Shown: positions 50,586-60,331, numbered from the stretch's first letter. The stretch: DNA of 64,000 bases from Thermoanaerobacterales bacterium 50_218 (GCA_001508855.1 LGFL01000004.1:1-64000), one strand, 5' to 3'. The notes: generated by a model from the sequence alone, not told the origin. Numbers and translations: made by a program.

Positions 50586-51389
50586 TCAATTTTCACCTTG
50601 TTTTGTTCCCTGAGGTTCCTTTTCTGAGACACTTCCTTTGATCATCTCGAGGAAAGGAGAAATCAGGTCGAGTGGCAGTGGAAAGATAACTGTGCTGTTC
50701 TGGTCGGCAGCGATTTCCCTTAAAGTTTGTAGGTAGCGCAACTGGATCGTTGCTGGGTGCTGGGAGATGATTTTCGCTGCCTCGGCGAGCCTTTCCGCAG
50801 CCTGGTATTCACCGTCAGCGTGGATGATTTTTGCCCTCCGTTCCCGCTCTGCTTCTGCCTGGGCGGCCATTGCTCTCTGCATTGTCGGAGGAAGTTCGAC
50901 ATCTTTCACTTCCACCATGCTGACTTTGATTCCCCAGGGTTCCGTCCCTTCGTCAATGATCTTCTGGAGGCGCTGGTTGATCTCATCCCTGTTGGCCAGC
51001 AGTTCGTCGAGTTCCGACTGGCCGAGCACACTTCTCAAGGTGGTCTGGGAAAGCTGAGACGTTGCCCTGATGTGGTCAAGCACCTTGATTGCCGTATCTA
51101 CCGGGTTCACCACCCGGAAGTAGACGACAGCATTTACCTTTACAGTCACATTGTCCTTGGTGATCACTTCTTGGGTGGGAACGTCCATAGTGATCACTCT
51201 CAGATCGATTTTCCGCATCCTTTCAATCCCAGGAATCAGAAAAATGAGACCAGGTCCGCGGGCACCAACACAGCGACCGAGGCGGAAAACCACACCCCGT
51301 TCGTATTCTTGAACAACTCGCAGTGATGCAGCAAGCAGCATCAGGATCAAGATCACCCAAAAAGTCAGACTGAGTCCCAACATCCTCAA
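50586..51389 (-). CDS. Stomatin/slipin-type SPFH protein
   Basis: A 267-residue SPFH/band 7 protein. One N-terminal span is followed by [15 protein letters not shown] and [14 protein letters not shown], then [27 protein letters not shown], all standard slipin sequences, and a helical Ala/Glu-rich tail. Such proteins form oligomers in membrane microdomains, and their genes pair with nfeD, as here. TTG start with GGAAGGAG 6 bases upstream. Confidence 0.93.
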   Translation of the reverse strand: MRMLGLSLTFWVILILMLLAASLRVVQEYERGVVFRLGRCVGARGPGLIFLIPGIERMRKIDLRVITMDVPTQEVITKDNVTVKVNAVVYFRVVNPVDTAIKVLDHIRATSQLSQTTLRSVLGQSELDELLANRDEINQRLQKIIDEGTEPWGIKVSMVEVKDVELPPTMQRAMAAQAEAERERRAKIIHADGEYQAAERLAEAAKIISQHPATIQLRYLQTLREIAADQNSTVIFPLPLDLISPFLEMIKGSVSEKEPQGTKQGEN

Positions 51390-51415
51390 GATTCACTCCT
51401 TCCAACGTTTATTTT

Positions 51416-52867
51416 TCATTTTCGGTTTTCTTCCTTGACCTCGTTCTTTCGGCGCACCTTGAGGTGCAGTCCTTTAATACCGGTGATCACCACCTCTTCC
51501 CCGGGGTCGATTCTTCCCTCTTCAGCTACTGCACTCCAGATCTCTCCTGCTACGAAGACTGTGCCTTTGGGGTTTAGTTCACTGCGGACAACTGCTGTTG
51601 CTCCGATTAAAGCCTCTTTCCCGGTAATTACCGGACGTCTTTGTCCCCGGATCACTGCAGTGACGAGGAGACTGAGCAGGGCGGTGATAAAGATCGAAGT
51701 GGTTACAATCAGCCAGATGCTCACCCTGAGTCCTGTTGAGCTGTTGCTGAAGAGGATCAATGACCCGGTGATGAAGGAGACCACACCGCCTGCCCCAAGG
51801 GCTCCATGGCTGGGCACGAAAACTTCAGCGATAAAGAGGGCAAAAGCAAGCACGATCAGGAGGACTCCCCCCCAGTAGGCATCAAGGGTTCCCAAAGAGT
51901 AGAGCCCAAGTAGGAGGCTGATTCCCCCGACCACACCTGGGAAGATCAGTCCGGGGTGGTAGATCTCCACCATTAATCCGGCCATTCCCAGTGTCAGCAA
52001 GATGTAAGCGAGGTCAGGGTTGCTGATCGTGAGAAGAAGCTTTTCAACGGAGTTCATTTCCAGCCGTTCTACAGGCGCTTTTGCGGTATGCAGGGTTGCC
52101 TTTCTTCCGGTGGCTAAAACGACCTCTTTGCCGTCAATTTTTGCCAGCAGGTCACCCAGGCTGTTGGCTCTAAAGTCGATCAGGTTTTCTTTGAGTGCTT
52201 CACTGTCAGAAAAGGACTTGCTTTCCCTGACAGCCAGTTCGGCAGCGTGGGCGTTTCGGCCGCGCATCTGGGCGATCGAGCGTGCCCATGCTGCCGCGTC
52301 TTCGGTGATCTTTTCGCTGGGAACCTCTGGCATCTCAGGGTTGCCCACACTGACCGGATGGGCGGCACCGATTCTGCTTCCAGGTGCCATTGCGGCGATG
52401 TGTGCTGATATTGTAATGAATGTTCCTGCTGAACCTGCCCAACCCCCGTGAGGGGAAACGAAAACCACCACTGGAACCTCTGAATTGAGGATCTCAGTAA
52501 CGATTTCCTGGGTGGCGCTGTAAAGGCCTCCAGGTGTGTTCAGTTCCAGCACACAGGCGGTTGCTCCTCTTTTCTCAGCGGTGTTGATGACCCTTTCAAC
52601 GAACCTTGCCGTTACCGGGACAACAGGCCCGGTGTAATTGGCCACGACCACTGGAGGGACTGCCTCTCCAGAAAACTGGGGTTTTTCCGGAGGAGTTGCG
52701 GTAGCAGGAACGAGGCAGTTTAAGAGAGAAGATTGCTGGTGGTTGGTGAAAGGGAAGGAGATTAGTGCTATGTTTATCAGGATGAGGGTAAGTGCCAGTA
52801 TTATTAATTTTCTTCCTGGGGGTTTGATTTTTTTGGATCCACTATTTAAAAATCTGAAAAACCTGAT
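51416..52867 (-). CDS. nfeD: NfeD-family membrane serine protease, no standard start codon
   Basis: The long NfeD form. From the N-terminus: a hydrophobic signal (KLIILALTLILINIALI), a ClpP-like domain with LELNTPGG and the nucleophile region GGWAGSAGTFI, four to five spans, and a C-terminal OB domain ending in GLHLKVRR. The frame is open up to a TGA at 52889-52891, but the part with the signal peptide has no ATG, GTG or TTG. The first GTG (52651) would cut off the signal and has no ribosome site. ATC at 52867 lies 10 bases behind AAAGGAG and is proposed as the start. A one-base error in a T run near 52830 could also explain this. It pairs with the stomatin-like protein. Confidence 0.8.
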   Translation of the reverse strand: MRFFRFLNSGSKKIKPPGRKLIILALTLILINIALISFPFTNHQQSSLLNCLVPATATPPEKPQFSGEAVPPVVVANYTGPVVPVTARFVERVINTAEKRGATACVLELNTPGGLYSATQEIVTEILNSEVPVVVFVSPHGGWAGSAGTFITISAHIAAMAPGSRIGAAHPVSVGNPEMPEVPSEKITEDAAAWARSIAQMRGRNAHAAELAVRESKSFSDSEALKENLIDFRANSLGDLLAKIDGKEVVLATGRKATLHTAKAPVERLEMNSVEKLLLTISNPDLAYILLTLGMAGLMVEIYHPGLIFPGVVGGISLLLGLYSLGTLDAYWGGVLLIVLAFALFIAEVFVPSHGALGAGGVVSFITGSLILFSNSSTGLRVSIWLIVTTSIFITALLSLLVTAVIRGQRRPVITGKEALIGATAVVRSELNPKGTVFVAGEIWSAVAEEGRIDPGEEVVITGIKGLHLKVRRKNEVKEENRK

Positions 52868-52911
52868 GGCTGGTTCGCTCCTTTCAGGTCACCTTTGATG
52901 GCTCCTCTTGT

Positions 52912-54000
52912 TTATTGTCTATTCTGCATCAGCAGGCTATTCTCCTCCAATCTTTGCTCATTTGGAATCAGACAGACGTCATCACTGGAAAAACCGAAGA
53001 CAATGTCGCTCCCTTCTACGGGTGGGGGGTTACGTTTATTTCCAGACATCACGTAGGCCTTGAAAACCAGTTCACCGCTTTCGATTTCCACTTCCAGGTA
53101 AACCCCCCGGCTGGTTACCTGACGAACCTTACCTGAGAACCTGTTTTCCAGTTTCTTTGCGGGTTCATGCAAGGAGATGCATTCTGGCCTAATTCCTGCA
53201 TAATAGAACCCTTTTTGGGGAGGAGCATCTAGCACCAGTGGCCTTCCATCAGGGAGGAGGCACTTGCCGTTTCTGGCCTCAACCTTGAAGATGTTCTTGA
53301 TCCCCACGAAATTTGCTGTGAATAGGGTGCGCGGTCTCCTGAAAACATCGTCGATTCTCCCAACCTCCACCAATTGCCCTTCGCGGAGGATGCCGACACG
53401 CTCGGCGAGAGCGTGAGTATCAGCAAAATTGTGAGTTACCATGATGATGGTCATCCCCAGTTGCTGATGCAGGTTCTTCAACTCGCCCTGGATCATTGCT
53501 TTGATGTTATCGTCGAGGGCACTTAGGGGCTCATCGAGAAGCAGTAGCTGGGGTTCGGTGAGCAGTGCCCGCGCCAGGGCTACACGCTGCTTTTCTCCAC
53601 CACTGAGGGAGCCTGGATAGCGTTCGAGTAGGTGCTTGATGTGGAGCAGTTCTGTCAGCAGTTGGAAGCGTTGCTGGTAGTAGGCGTCTTTACCATCCTT
53701 TTGGAATCGGAGGCCATAGGTGATGTTGTCTTTTACCCGGAGGTGGGGAAAGAGGGCGTAGTCCTGATAAACAATGCTAATCTTCCTTTTTTCTGGTCTT
53801 TCGTGGGTAATGTCTCGCCCGCTGACGATGAGCCTCCCTGATGCCACTTTTTTCAGACCGGCAATACACTCCAGGAGGGTGGTTTTTCCCGAGCCTGTTG
53901 GCCCCAGAAGAGCGAAAAATTCTCCCTTGTTGATCTTGAGGTTGATGTTGCGCAGGGCAAACTTGCCTTGTCTGAGAGAAAGGTTGTGGATTTCGATCAA
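52912..54000 (-). CDS. wtpC: Tungstate/molybdate ABC transporter ATP-binding protein
   Basis: A 362-residue ATPase. Walker A is GPTGSGKTT, the signature is LSGGEKQRVALARAL, Walker B is LLLLDEPLSALD and the switch is MVTHNF. The C-terminal 120 residues form the TOBE-type oxyanion-sensing part typical of WtpC/ModC. TTG start overlaps the permease stop by 4 bases and has GGAGGG 7 bases upstream. Last gene of the operon. Confidence 0.9.
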   Translation of the reverse strand: MIEIHNLSLRQGKFALRNINLKINKGEFFALLGPTGSGKTTLLECIAGLKKVASGRLIVSGRDITHERPEKRKISIVYQDYALFPHLRVKDNITYGLRFQKDGKDAYYQQRFQLLTELLHIKHLLERYPGSLSGGEKQRVALARALLTEPQLLLLDEPLSALDDNIKAMIQGELKNLHQQLGMTIIMVTHNFADTHALAERVGILREGQLVEVGRIDDVFRRPRTLFTANFVGIKNIFKVEARNGKCLLPDGRPLVLDAPPQKGFYYAGIRPECISLHEPAKKLENRFSGKVRQVTSRGVYLEVEIESGELVFKAYVMSGNKRNPPPVEGSDIVFGFSSDDVCLIPNEQRLEENSLLMQNRQ

Positions 54001-54788
54001 CCTGGTTCCCTCCTTTCGATGGCCAGAAGGCGTAAAACAAGGAAGATCAGCAGGGAGATAAGGATAAGGATCACTGTCACCGGGACCGCGTAGCTCAGTC
54101 CGTAGGCTGTGTATCTTTCGTAGATCATCGTTGGGGCGATCATCGGGTGGTATGACAGGATGATTACCGCCCCGAATTCACTGATCGCTCTAGCCCAGGT
54201 GAGGATTGCTCCACTGAGGATACCCCTCCAGGCAAGGCCACAACTGATGTGGAAGAAGGTGTAAAGGTGGCTTGCTCCAAGAGTTCGCGAAACGTTTTCC
54301 AGGCGTGGAGAAACAGCCCGGAAGGAATCCCGCGCTGCATTCAAAAGCAGGGGCATGCTCACAAAGGTCATTGCGGCCACGATCCCCACTTTTGTTCCCA
54401 CCACTTCGATTCCCAGCATTTTCAGGAGGCGCCCCAACCAGCAGCGGGGACTGACAATGGTGAGAATGCAGATCCCGGCCACGGTGTGCGGGATCACCAC
54501 CGGAATGTCGATGATGCTTTCCACCAGGCCCTTGCCGGGGAATTCCTTGCGGGCGAGCAGGTAGGAAAAGGGGACACCGACGATCAGGGAAATCAGGGTT
54601 GTTACTGCTCCTGTGCCCAGGCTCAGTTTGATGGAATCGAGAACATGCTTGTCTCCAAGGGCCTCCTGAAATTCTTTCCAGCCAGAAAGTGAGAGGGTGT
54701 TGGTAATCGGGAAAATGATGTAGAAAAGGATCAGCAGCCCGGAAACTGCGGAAAAAAGGTAGATCAGGTCGAGGTGATTCTTTCGCAT
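53997..54788 (-). CDS. wtpB: Tungstate/molybdate ABC transporter permease
   Basis: About 263 residues with six spans. The BPD-permease coupling loop has LGASHLYTFFHISCGLAWRGILSGAILTWARAISEFGA, with the EAA-like and SEFG elements of Wtp/Mod permeases. The ATG at 54788 follows GAGGAGG by 6 bases. A TTG at 54857 that overlaps the wtpA stop is an alternative but would add an odd polar N-terminus. Confidence 0.9.
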   Translation of the reverse strand: MRKNHLDLIYLFSAVSGLLILFYIIFPITNTLSLSGWKEFQEALGDKHVLDSIKLSLGTGAVTTLISLIVGVPFSYLLARKEFPGKGLVESIIDIPVVIPHTVAGICILTIVSPRCWLGRLLKMLGIEVVGTKVGIVAAMTFVSMPLLLNAARDSFRAVSPRLENVSRTLGASHLYTFFHISCGLAWRGILSGAILTWARAISEFGAVIILSYHPMIAPTMIYERYTAYGLSYAVPVTVILILISLLIFLVLRLLAIERREPG

Positions 54789-54853
54789 CTCCAACCTCCT
54801 CGGTTGTTTCGTTTTTTCGCAGCCTGAAGCCATAGGGTAAAATCCTGGCTCGA

Positions 54854-55867
54854 TCAAATAGATTCTAAAAACTCCTTCAGTTCTTGGGGGAGGTATTCTT
54901 CCCCTTTTACTTCTACGGGATAGATTACTGGCTGCCCGTTTTCTTCCAGGATGCGCAGTCCCTGTTCCCTGTCAAAGAGGAACTTGAGAAATTCAATTGC
55001 TGCTTTCGGGTTTTTGCCGACTGTTGTCATCGTCACTCCGTAGGTTATTGGCTTCCCGACCATCGTCATCGTTTCACCCGGTTTTTTTCCAGTGATCTCG
55101 ACCTTCGCCTTTTTGTAATAGTCAGCATGTTTCAAAGAACTAAGGTTGATTTCATCAGGAAGTTCCACAAATTTTGCCTTATGCTGGAGGGCAATTGACT
55201 TGTATTCGAAGATGTAGTCGAGGTGGCCTGATTCCAGAAGGGCGATCAGGTCGACTGATTTTGGGCGCACGTTTTTTTCCGGGCAGTTTGCTTTCAATTT
55301 CTCGTAGAGTCCGGGCTCTTTGTAGTAATCTTCTGCCAGTTGCCAGGTCAGAAGTGTCCGGTAACCACAGGGATCCTGATTAGGGTCAGAGTGACCGTAG
55401 CTTACACCTTCTCTGAGGAGGATCTTGTACCAGTTATCGGAATTGATCTCATCGGCATACTTGCTCCAGTCATTGTACATGATCACGATAGAGTTCTTGG
55501 CAAAGAGGGCGTTCCACTTGGCGTACTTCGGAATCAGCAGTTCGTCGATCACTGTGTAGTCAGCCGAGGCTATGATGTCTGCTTTCTGACCCAGGTCGGT
55601 GATCTTCCGGGCCATCGCGTTGCTGCCTCCACCCTCACGGACAACATCCACGCCTGGGTGGAGTTTTTCGAATTCTTTTTCAATAGCCTCGAAGGGGATC
55701 GTCAGGCTGCCGGCGTGGAGCACCACGAGCTTGCCCTCGATCTCCTGTTTTTGGCTGGATTGCCTGTTACTACCGGTGTTCTGTTGCCCACAGCCATAGG
55801 CAAAAACTGCTACCACTGTCAGGGAAAGCAAAAGCACGAGCACTGAGATCCATTTCTTACTCAACAT
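54854..55867 (-). CDS. wtpA: Tungstate/molybdate-binding lipoprotein (WtpA type)
   Basis: A 337-residue binding protein. The lipobox AYGC gives the anchor near residue 26. The mature part starts with GKLVVLHAGSLTIPFEAIEKEF, then REGGGSNAMARKITDLG, ADIIASADYTVIDELL and GHSDPNQDPCGYRTLL, the WtpA/ModA oxyanion site. The WtpA class binds tungstate very tightly. ATG at 55867 has GGAGGAGG 8 bases upstream; a longer reading frame upstream is not likely to be translated. A riboswitch-type leader precedes it. Tungsten would supply formate dehydrogenase or aldehyde oxidoreductase. Confidence 0.92.
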   Translation of the reverse strand: MLSKKWISVLVLLLSLTVVAVFAYGCGQQNTGSNRQSSQKQEIEGKLVVLHAGSLTIPFEAIEKEFEKLHPGVDVVREGGGSNAMARKITDLGQKADIIASADYTVIDELLIPKYAKWNALFAKNSIVIMYNDWSKYADEINSDNWYKILLREGVSYGHSDPNQDPCGYRTLLTWQLAEDYYKEPGLYEKLKANCPEKNVRPKSVDLIALLESGHLDYIFEYKSIALQHKAKFVELPDEINLSSLKHADYYKKAKVEITGKKPGETMTMVGKPITYGVTMTTVGKNPKAAIEFLKFLFDREQGLRILEENGQPVIYPVEVKGEEYLPQELKEFLESI

Positions 55868-55994
55868 TTTCTTTTCCTCCTCCTTTTTTGATAATAAGGC
55901 TTTTTGGCGAAAAACTGCCACGGAAACTGGTTTTGGTTGAGTTTCTTGCTTACCTTTCATCCCCACTTAAGGTTCCTTCCCGGACACCAGCCAC

Positions 55995-56024
55995 AAAAAA
56001 GGCCGGTGCGAAAGGGCACCGGCC
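55995..56024 (-). terminator. Terminator between the riboswitch aptamer and wtpA
   Basis: On the minus strand GGCCGGTGC and GCACCGGCC form a perfect 9-bp stem with a 6-base loop, followed by TTTTTT. It lies just after the aptamer and 130 bases before wtpA, so it is the likely expression platform. Confidence 0.88.
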
Positions 56025-56029
56025 CGCTT

Positions 56030-56145
56030 CAGGTCGAGAGCCGAATTCTCCTTTCCGCACTGGGAGGCGTGCCGGTTTCCCAGCACACCCTATCGGTCCG
56101 ACCACCATAGCGGAAAATCGCCACAGGCTGGTGGACTCGGAGAAC
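56030..56145 (-). promoter_or_regulatory. Moco/Tuco-type riboswitch aptamer
   Basis: Read on the minus strand, the leader has the conserved core GCCTCCC followed a few bases later by GGAAAGG, as in the molybdenum-cofactor RNA motif. A GGGAAACC loop lies just upstream, and CGAG (56136-56139) and CTCG (56035-56038) can close the base stem. A strong terminator follows, then the tungstate importer. This suggests that expression is shut by molybdenum or tungsten cofactor. The call rests on motif recognition by eye; a covariance model would settle it. Confidence 0.75.
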
Positions 56146-56431
56146 CCTTAAATTTTTTTAAGAACCGCTCTAAAGAAGCCGTTACTTTTACTTAGCTTAA
56201 GATTCGACAAGTGAGACCAGAGATCCTCCTTTTAGGCATAATTTTTTGAAAGCATCTCAGCCTTGGTTCCTTTAAGTTTGTCAAACTCTTTGAAACTCTT
56301 TGTGAGTTTGGGCAGTGGTTAGGTTGTTAGATTTTGGCTCATCCAGTATAATGGGTAACAGACTAATTCTAGAAGCCAGTTTTCGTTAAAGGAACATTTC
56401 AGGATATGCTTTACTGAAGGGGGAAGCTGTA
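56146..56431. other. Gap between the riboswitch and the YerB-like gene
   Basis: These 286 bases hold no gene. On the plus strand a promoter TTGTTA-17-TATAAT (56324-56352) serves the next gene. A promoter for the riboswitch transcript must lie on the minus strand around 56150-56230 but was not clear. Confidence 0.5.
56324..56352 (+). promoter_or_regulatory. Promoter of the YerB-like lipoprotein gene
   Basis: TTGTTA (56324-56329), 17 bases, TATAAT (56347-56352), about 80 bases before the GTG start. Confidence 0.7.
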
Positions 56432-57481
56432 GTGTCGGAGAAAAGGTGCAGGAGGTTGTTGCCTTTTTTGTTTTCACCGGTGTTTTTGGTTCTCCTTCTG
56501 ATTGGGCTTTGTTATTTTTGCTTTGGATGCGGCAAAGAGGTGACCCCAGTAGAAGCTCCTGTGAAAGAAATCACAACTCCAGTGGAGGCGGAAAAAGAGG
56601 TTTCTCACGAAGAGGAACCTCGTCAGGTAGATCCCCTTACAGGGCGCAGGGTGGAGAAGGTGATCCCTCTGATTGCCGTTATGGTCGACAACCTTGGGGC
56701 GAGCAGGCCGCAGACCGGTTTGGCAGATGCAGGTGTTGTCTATGAAATCGAGGCCGAGGGGTTGATCACCAGGTTTATGGCCTTGTATGCCGGGGACCCG
56801 CCAGCAAATGTTGGCCCAGTCCGCAGTGCTAGGCCTTATTTCCTCCACCTTGCGAGGGAATGGGATGCCTACTACGCCCATGTTGGGGGTTCTGTTGAGG
56901 CCCTGAGAGACATCCGCCTCTGGGGGATTCCAGACCTTGATGATGTGCGTGGTGACCGGGGTTTCTGGATCGATAAAACCAGAAAACGTCCTCATAACAC
57001 TTATCTTAATCTGGCGAAAGCACTCGAGGGAAAACAGCCACGCGGCAGGTTTAAGGACTGGTCTTTTACCGAGCCTCCTGAAGGTTCTCCAGATTATCGG
57101 GAGATTTCTTTCAGTTACAGCAGGGACAACCAAGTGACCTACAAATTTTCAGAGGATAAAAAACAGTACCTGCGTTACATTAACGGGATCCCCCACATCG
57201 ACCGGATTACTGGTGAGCAACTGGCAGTAACCAACATTGTTCTGCAGTACGCTCCTCACCGCTTTACAGGGGACTCTCTGGGTCATATTGATGTCAACCT
57301 GATTGGTGAGGGGAAAGCAGAGTTTTTCCTCGCTGGCAAGTATGTTGAGGGCTTTTGGGAAAAACGGTCATCAACTGCTCCCACTCGTTTCTACGATGCC
57401 CAGGGAAGGGAGATTGCTTTTGTCAAAGGCAACACCTGGATTCAGGTGCTGCGTCCGGGTACACCTGTTCACAAGGAGTAA
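56432..57481 (+). CDS. DUF3048 (YerB-family) lipoprotein
   Basis: A 349-residue lipoprotein. The N-terminal span ends in the lipobox CFGC (Cys33). A Pro/Glu-rich linker is followed by the DUF3048 domain: IPLIAVMVDNLGASRPQTGLADAG, then EIEAEGLITRFMALY and VGPVRSARPYFL, which are the conserved parts of YerB. The C-terminal domain has FYDAQGREIAFVKGNTWIQV. Proposed cell-wall role, not shown. GTG start behind GAAGGGGGA. It is convergent with the P-type ATPase gene. Confidence 0.88.
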   Translation: MSEKRCRRLLPFLFSPVFLVLLLIGLCYFCFGCGKEVTPVEAPVKEITTPVEAEKEVSHEEEPRQVDPLTGRRVEKVIPLIAVMVDNLGASRPQTGLADAGVVYEIEAEGLITRFMALYAGDPPANVGPVRSARPYFLHLAREWDAYYAHVGGSVEALRDIRLWGIPDLDDVRGDRGFWIDKTRKRPHNTYLNLAKALEGKQPRGRFKDWSFTEPPEGSPDYREISFSYSRDNQVTYKFSEDKKQYLRYINGIPHIDRITGEQLAVTNIVLQYAPHRFTGDSLGHIDVNLIGEGKAEFFLAGKYVEGFWEKRSSTAPTRFYDAQGREIAFVKGNTWIQVLRPGTPVHKE

Positions 57482-57502
57482 CCTGTCTTCTTCCTGGGAC
57501 CT

Positions 57503-60223
57503 TTAGAAAGCGCGCTTGATCAGCTTGACTAATTCCTCGAAAATCAGTGGAGTCAGTGAAAGTGATCCTACCAACAGCCACTGCTCCGGGGTTAAGGGAA
57601 CTGTTTTGAAGACTTTCTGGAGCCCTGGGGCAAGCATCACCGTCAGTTGCAGTCCACAGGAAACTGTTGCTGCTCCAATCAGGAGCTTGTTGCTCAAAAA
57701 CCCAAGCTTGAAGAGGGAATGCCTTAAGTGACGGATGTTGAAGGAGTGGGTTATCTGGACGAAGGCGAGGGTGCCGAAAGCCATCGTCCTGCCGTGGGCG
57801 AGTGTTTGAGGATCTCCACGGTATCCCCACCAGAAGGCTGTCAGGACTAAAGCTGCCAGAAACAGCCCCTGGTAGATGATGTGGTGGCCGAGGCCCCCGG
57901 CAAAAATCCCAGCTTCTGGGGAGCGAGGTGGCTGTTCCATTAGTTCTTTTTCTGGGGGGTCGTTACCGAGGGCAAACGCTGGGAGGCTGTCGGTGATCAG
58001 GTTGACCCAGAGGATCTGGAGGGGGAGAAGCGGAGCTGGGAGTCCGACAGCGATTGCCGCGAAGATCGTCAGCAATTCACTGCTGTTGCAGGAAAGGAGG
58101 TAGTGGATCACCTTCCTGATGTTGGCGAAGATGGCCCTTCCTTCCCTGACTGCGGCGACGATTGTGGCGAAGTTGTCGTCTGCCAGAACCATGTCTGCCG
58201 CTTCTTTGGCCACATCGGTTCCGGTGATTCCCATTGCTATTCCGATATCGGCCATCTTCAGTGCCGGGGCATCATTAACTCCATCTCCTGTCATCGCTAC
58301 TATGTACTTTCTCTCTTTCAAGGCCTTGACGATGCGCACTTTGTGTCTGGGGGCAACCCGGGCGTAGACATTGACCTTTTCCGCTAATCTAGAAAATTCT
58401 TCGTCAGAAAGCCTGTCCAATTCGGCCCCAGTGAGGACAAGCCCTTCTCCATCGTGGATCCCCAGTTCACTGGCAATGGCCACTGCTGTTGTCTTGTGGT
58501 CACCGGTGATCATCACTGGCTTGATACCTGCTCTGATGCAAGTTTCCACTGCTCTTTTGGCTTCCGGGCGGGGCGGGTCGATCATGGCCACGAGTCCCAC
58601 GAAGACCATGTCTTTTTCCACTTCTGCAGGTTCCAGCCTTTCCGGGAATGCTTCTAAGGGCTTGAAGGCAATGCCTAGAACCCGCAGCGCCTTTGCTGCC
58701 AGCATTTCGTTTAAGTAGTTCAGGTGGTCTGATGTTTCTTTGGTTAAGGGCGCAATTTGGCCATTTTCGAGGATATGGGTGCATTTGGTGAGGATGACGT
58801 CAAAGGCTCCCTTGGTGCAGGCGATGTACGGGGTTCCTGCAAGTTTCACGAAGCTGCCTGCAGGGTGAACTGTAGTCATCAACTTCCGCTCAGAGTCGAA
58901 AGGTATCTCTCCCACCCTCGGTGAGGAAACCTCAAGTGTTTCTCTTTTTAGTCCACCTTTTTTGGCCAGAACAGCCAGAGCTGCTTCTGTGGGATCACCG
59001 AGAATCTCCCATTTTCCCTGCAGGGAGCCATCAATAACTTCATGGTTCAGGTGAGCGTTGTTCGTCAAGGCGCAGATGCTCAGCAGGACTTTGAGGTCGG
59101 GGTCTTCTTGAGGGTTATCGATCTTTTCATCGTTTTTGTAAAAACTCCCTTGTGGCTGGTATCCTTCTCCAGTTACTTTGATCAAGCGGCCGCCAACGTA
59201 GAGATATCTGACGGTCATCTCGTTTTTGGTCAGGGTTCCCGTCTTGTCAGAGCAGATAACTGTGGCTGCACCAAGCGTTTCCACGGCAGGAAGCCTTCTG
59301 ATGATCGCTTTTCTTGTGGCCATCTGTTGCACCCCAAGGGCGAGCACCATTGTCACTACTGCTGGAAGACCCTCCGGGATGGCGGCTACTGCTAGGCTCA
59401 CTGCTGTGAGAAACATTTCCAGGATGGGTGTCCCCCGGAGTACTCCGGTGGTGAAGATGACGGCGCAGAGGACAACAACGATCCCTCCCAGCCACTTGCT
59501 CAGTTCGGCGAGTTTTTCCTGCAAGGGGGTTTTTCCTTCTGGAGCCTCTTCCAGCATTTCGGCGATCTTGCCGATCTCGGTTCGCATTCCTGTGGCCACC
59601 ACGACAGCAGTGCCGTTTCCGTAAGTCACCAGTGTTCCCATAAAGATCTGGTTACTGCGGTCTCCGATCCCGAGGTCCTGGTCTGAGAGTTGCTGGGTTT
59701 GCTTTTCCACGGGTTCTGATTCCCCAGTGAGAGCAGATTCATCGACCCGAAGATTGGAGCAGGAAACCAGGCGGGCATCGGCAGGCACATAATCACCTGC
59801 TTCTACGAGGATCAGGTCACCTGGAACCAGTTGGCGGGCTGGGACTTTTTTAGGTTTCCCTCCACGGATCACCCGTGCCTGCGGGGAAGCCAGCTTTTTC
59901 AGAGCCTCTAGGGATTTTTCGGCCCGGTATTCCTGGAAAAATCCAACGATGGCGTTGAGCACAACGATGGTCATGATCACCAAGGCGTCAAGAGTCTCCC
60001 CGATTGCCAGCGAGATTCCTGCCGCCACCACAAGAAGGAGCACCAAAAGTTCCTTAAACTGGTCGAGAAACATCTGAAAGGGTGTTCGTTTTTTAGCTTC
60101 AACAAGCTCGTTGTAGCCATAAGTCGACAATCTTTTTTCTGCTTCTTGGGGGGTCAGTCCCTTTTCCAGGTCTGTATTCAAGAGTTTGGCGACTTCTTCT
60201 GAGGAAAGTGTATGCCAGTGCAA
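57503..60223 (-). CDS. Calcium-type cation-transporting P-ATPase
   Basis: A 906-residue P2A-type ATPase with ten spans. It opens with the cation-ATPase N-domain (HTLSSEEVAKLLNTD). The actuator has DESALTGESEPVEK, the phosphorylation site is CSDKTGTLTKNEM, and MTGDGVNDAPALKMADIG is the hinge. The span-4 segment AAIPEGLPAVV and a NSSELLT span fit a SERCA-like Ca2+ pump. TTG at 60223 lies 7 bases behind AGGAGGG; the frame is open further upstream without a start site. Confidence 0.92.
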   Translation of the reverse strand: MHWHTLSSEEVAKLLNTDLEKGLTPQEAEKRLSTYGYNELVEAKKRTPFQMFLDQFKELLVLLLVVAAGISLAIGETLDALVIMTIVVLNAIVGFFQEYRAEKSLEALKKLASPQARVIRGGKPKKVPARQLVPGDLILVEAGDYVPADARLVSCSNLRVDESALTGESEPVEKQTQQLSDQDLGIGDRSNQIFMGTLVTYGNGTAVVVATGMRTEIGKIAEMLEEAPEGKTPLQEKLAELSKWLGGIVVVLCAVIFTTGVLRGTPILEMFLTAVSLAVAAIPEGLPAVVTMVLALGVQQMATRKAIIRRLPAVETLGAATVICSDKTGTLTKNEMTVRYLYVGGRLIKVTGEGYQPQGSFYKNDEKIDNPQEDPDLKVLLSICALTNNAHLNHEVIDGSLQGKWEILGDPTEAALAVLAKKGGLKRETLEVSSPRVGEIPFDSERKLMTTVHPAGSFVKLAGTPYIACTKGAFDVILTKCTHILENGQIAPLTKETSDHLNYLNEMLAAKALRVLGIAFKPLEAFPERLEPAEVEKDMVFVGLVAMIDPPRPEAKRAVETCIRAGIKPVMITGDHKTTAVAIASELGIHDGEGLVLTGAELDRLSDEEFSRLAEKVNVYARVAPRHKVRIVKALKERKYIVAMTGDGVNDAPALKMADIGIAMGITGTDVAKEAADMVLADDNFATIVAAVREGRAIFANIRKVIHYLLSCNSSELLTIFAAIAVGLPAPLLPLQILWVNLITDSLPAFALGNDPPEKELMEQPPRSPEAGIFAGGLGHHIIYQGLFLAALVLTAFWWGYRGDPQTLAHGRTMAFGTLAFVQITHSFNIRHLRHSLFKLGFLSNKLLIGAATVSCGLQLTVMLAPGLQKVFKTVPLTPEQWLLVGSLSLTPLIFEELVKLIKRAF

Positions 60224-60269
60224 AGCTTTTCCCTCCTGAAGCAAATTATACCAGATGGGGCAACAGAAA

Positions 60270-60302
60270 GAAAAAAAAAGAGCCCCTTTTTCGGAGAGGC
60301 TC
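60270..60302 (-). terminator. Terminator after bioY
   Basis: On the minus strand GAGCC and GGCTC pair around a 13-base loop, followed by a run of nine T. It lies 30 bases after the bioY stop. Confidence 0.75.
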
Positions 60303-60331
60303 AGGTGTACCACATCACCGTGAAAGCAGGA

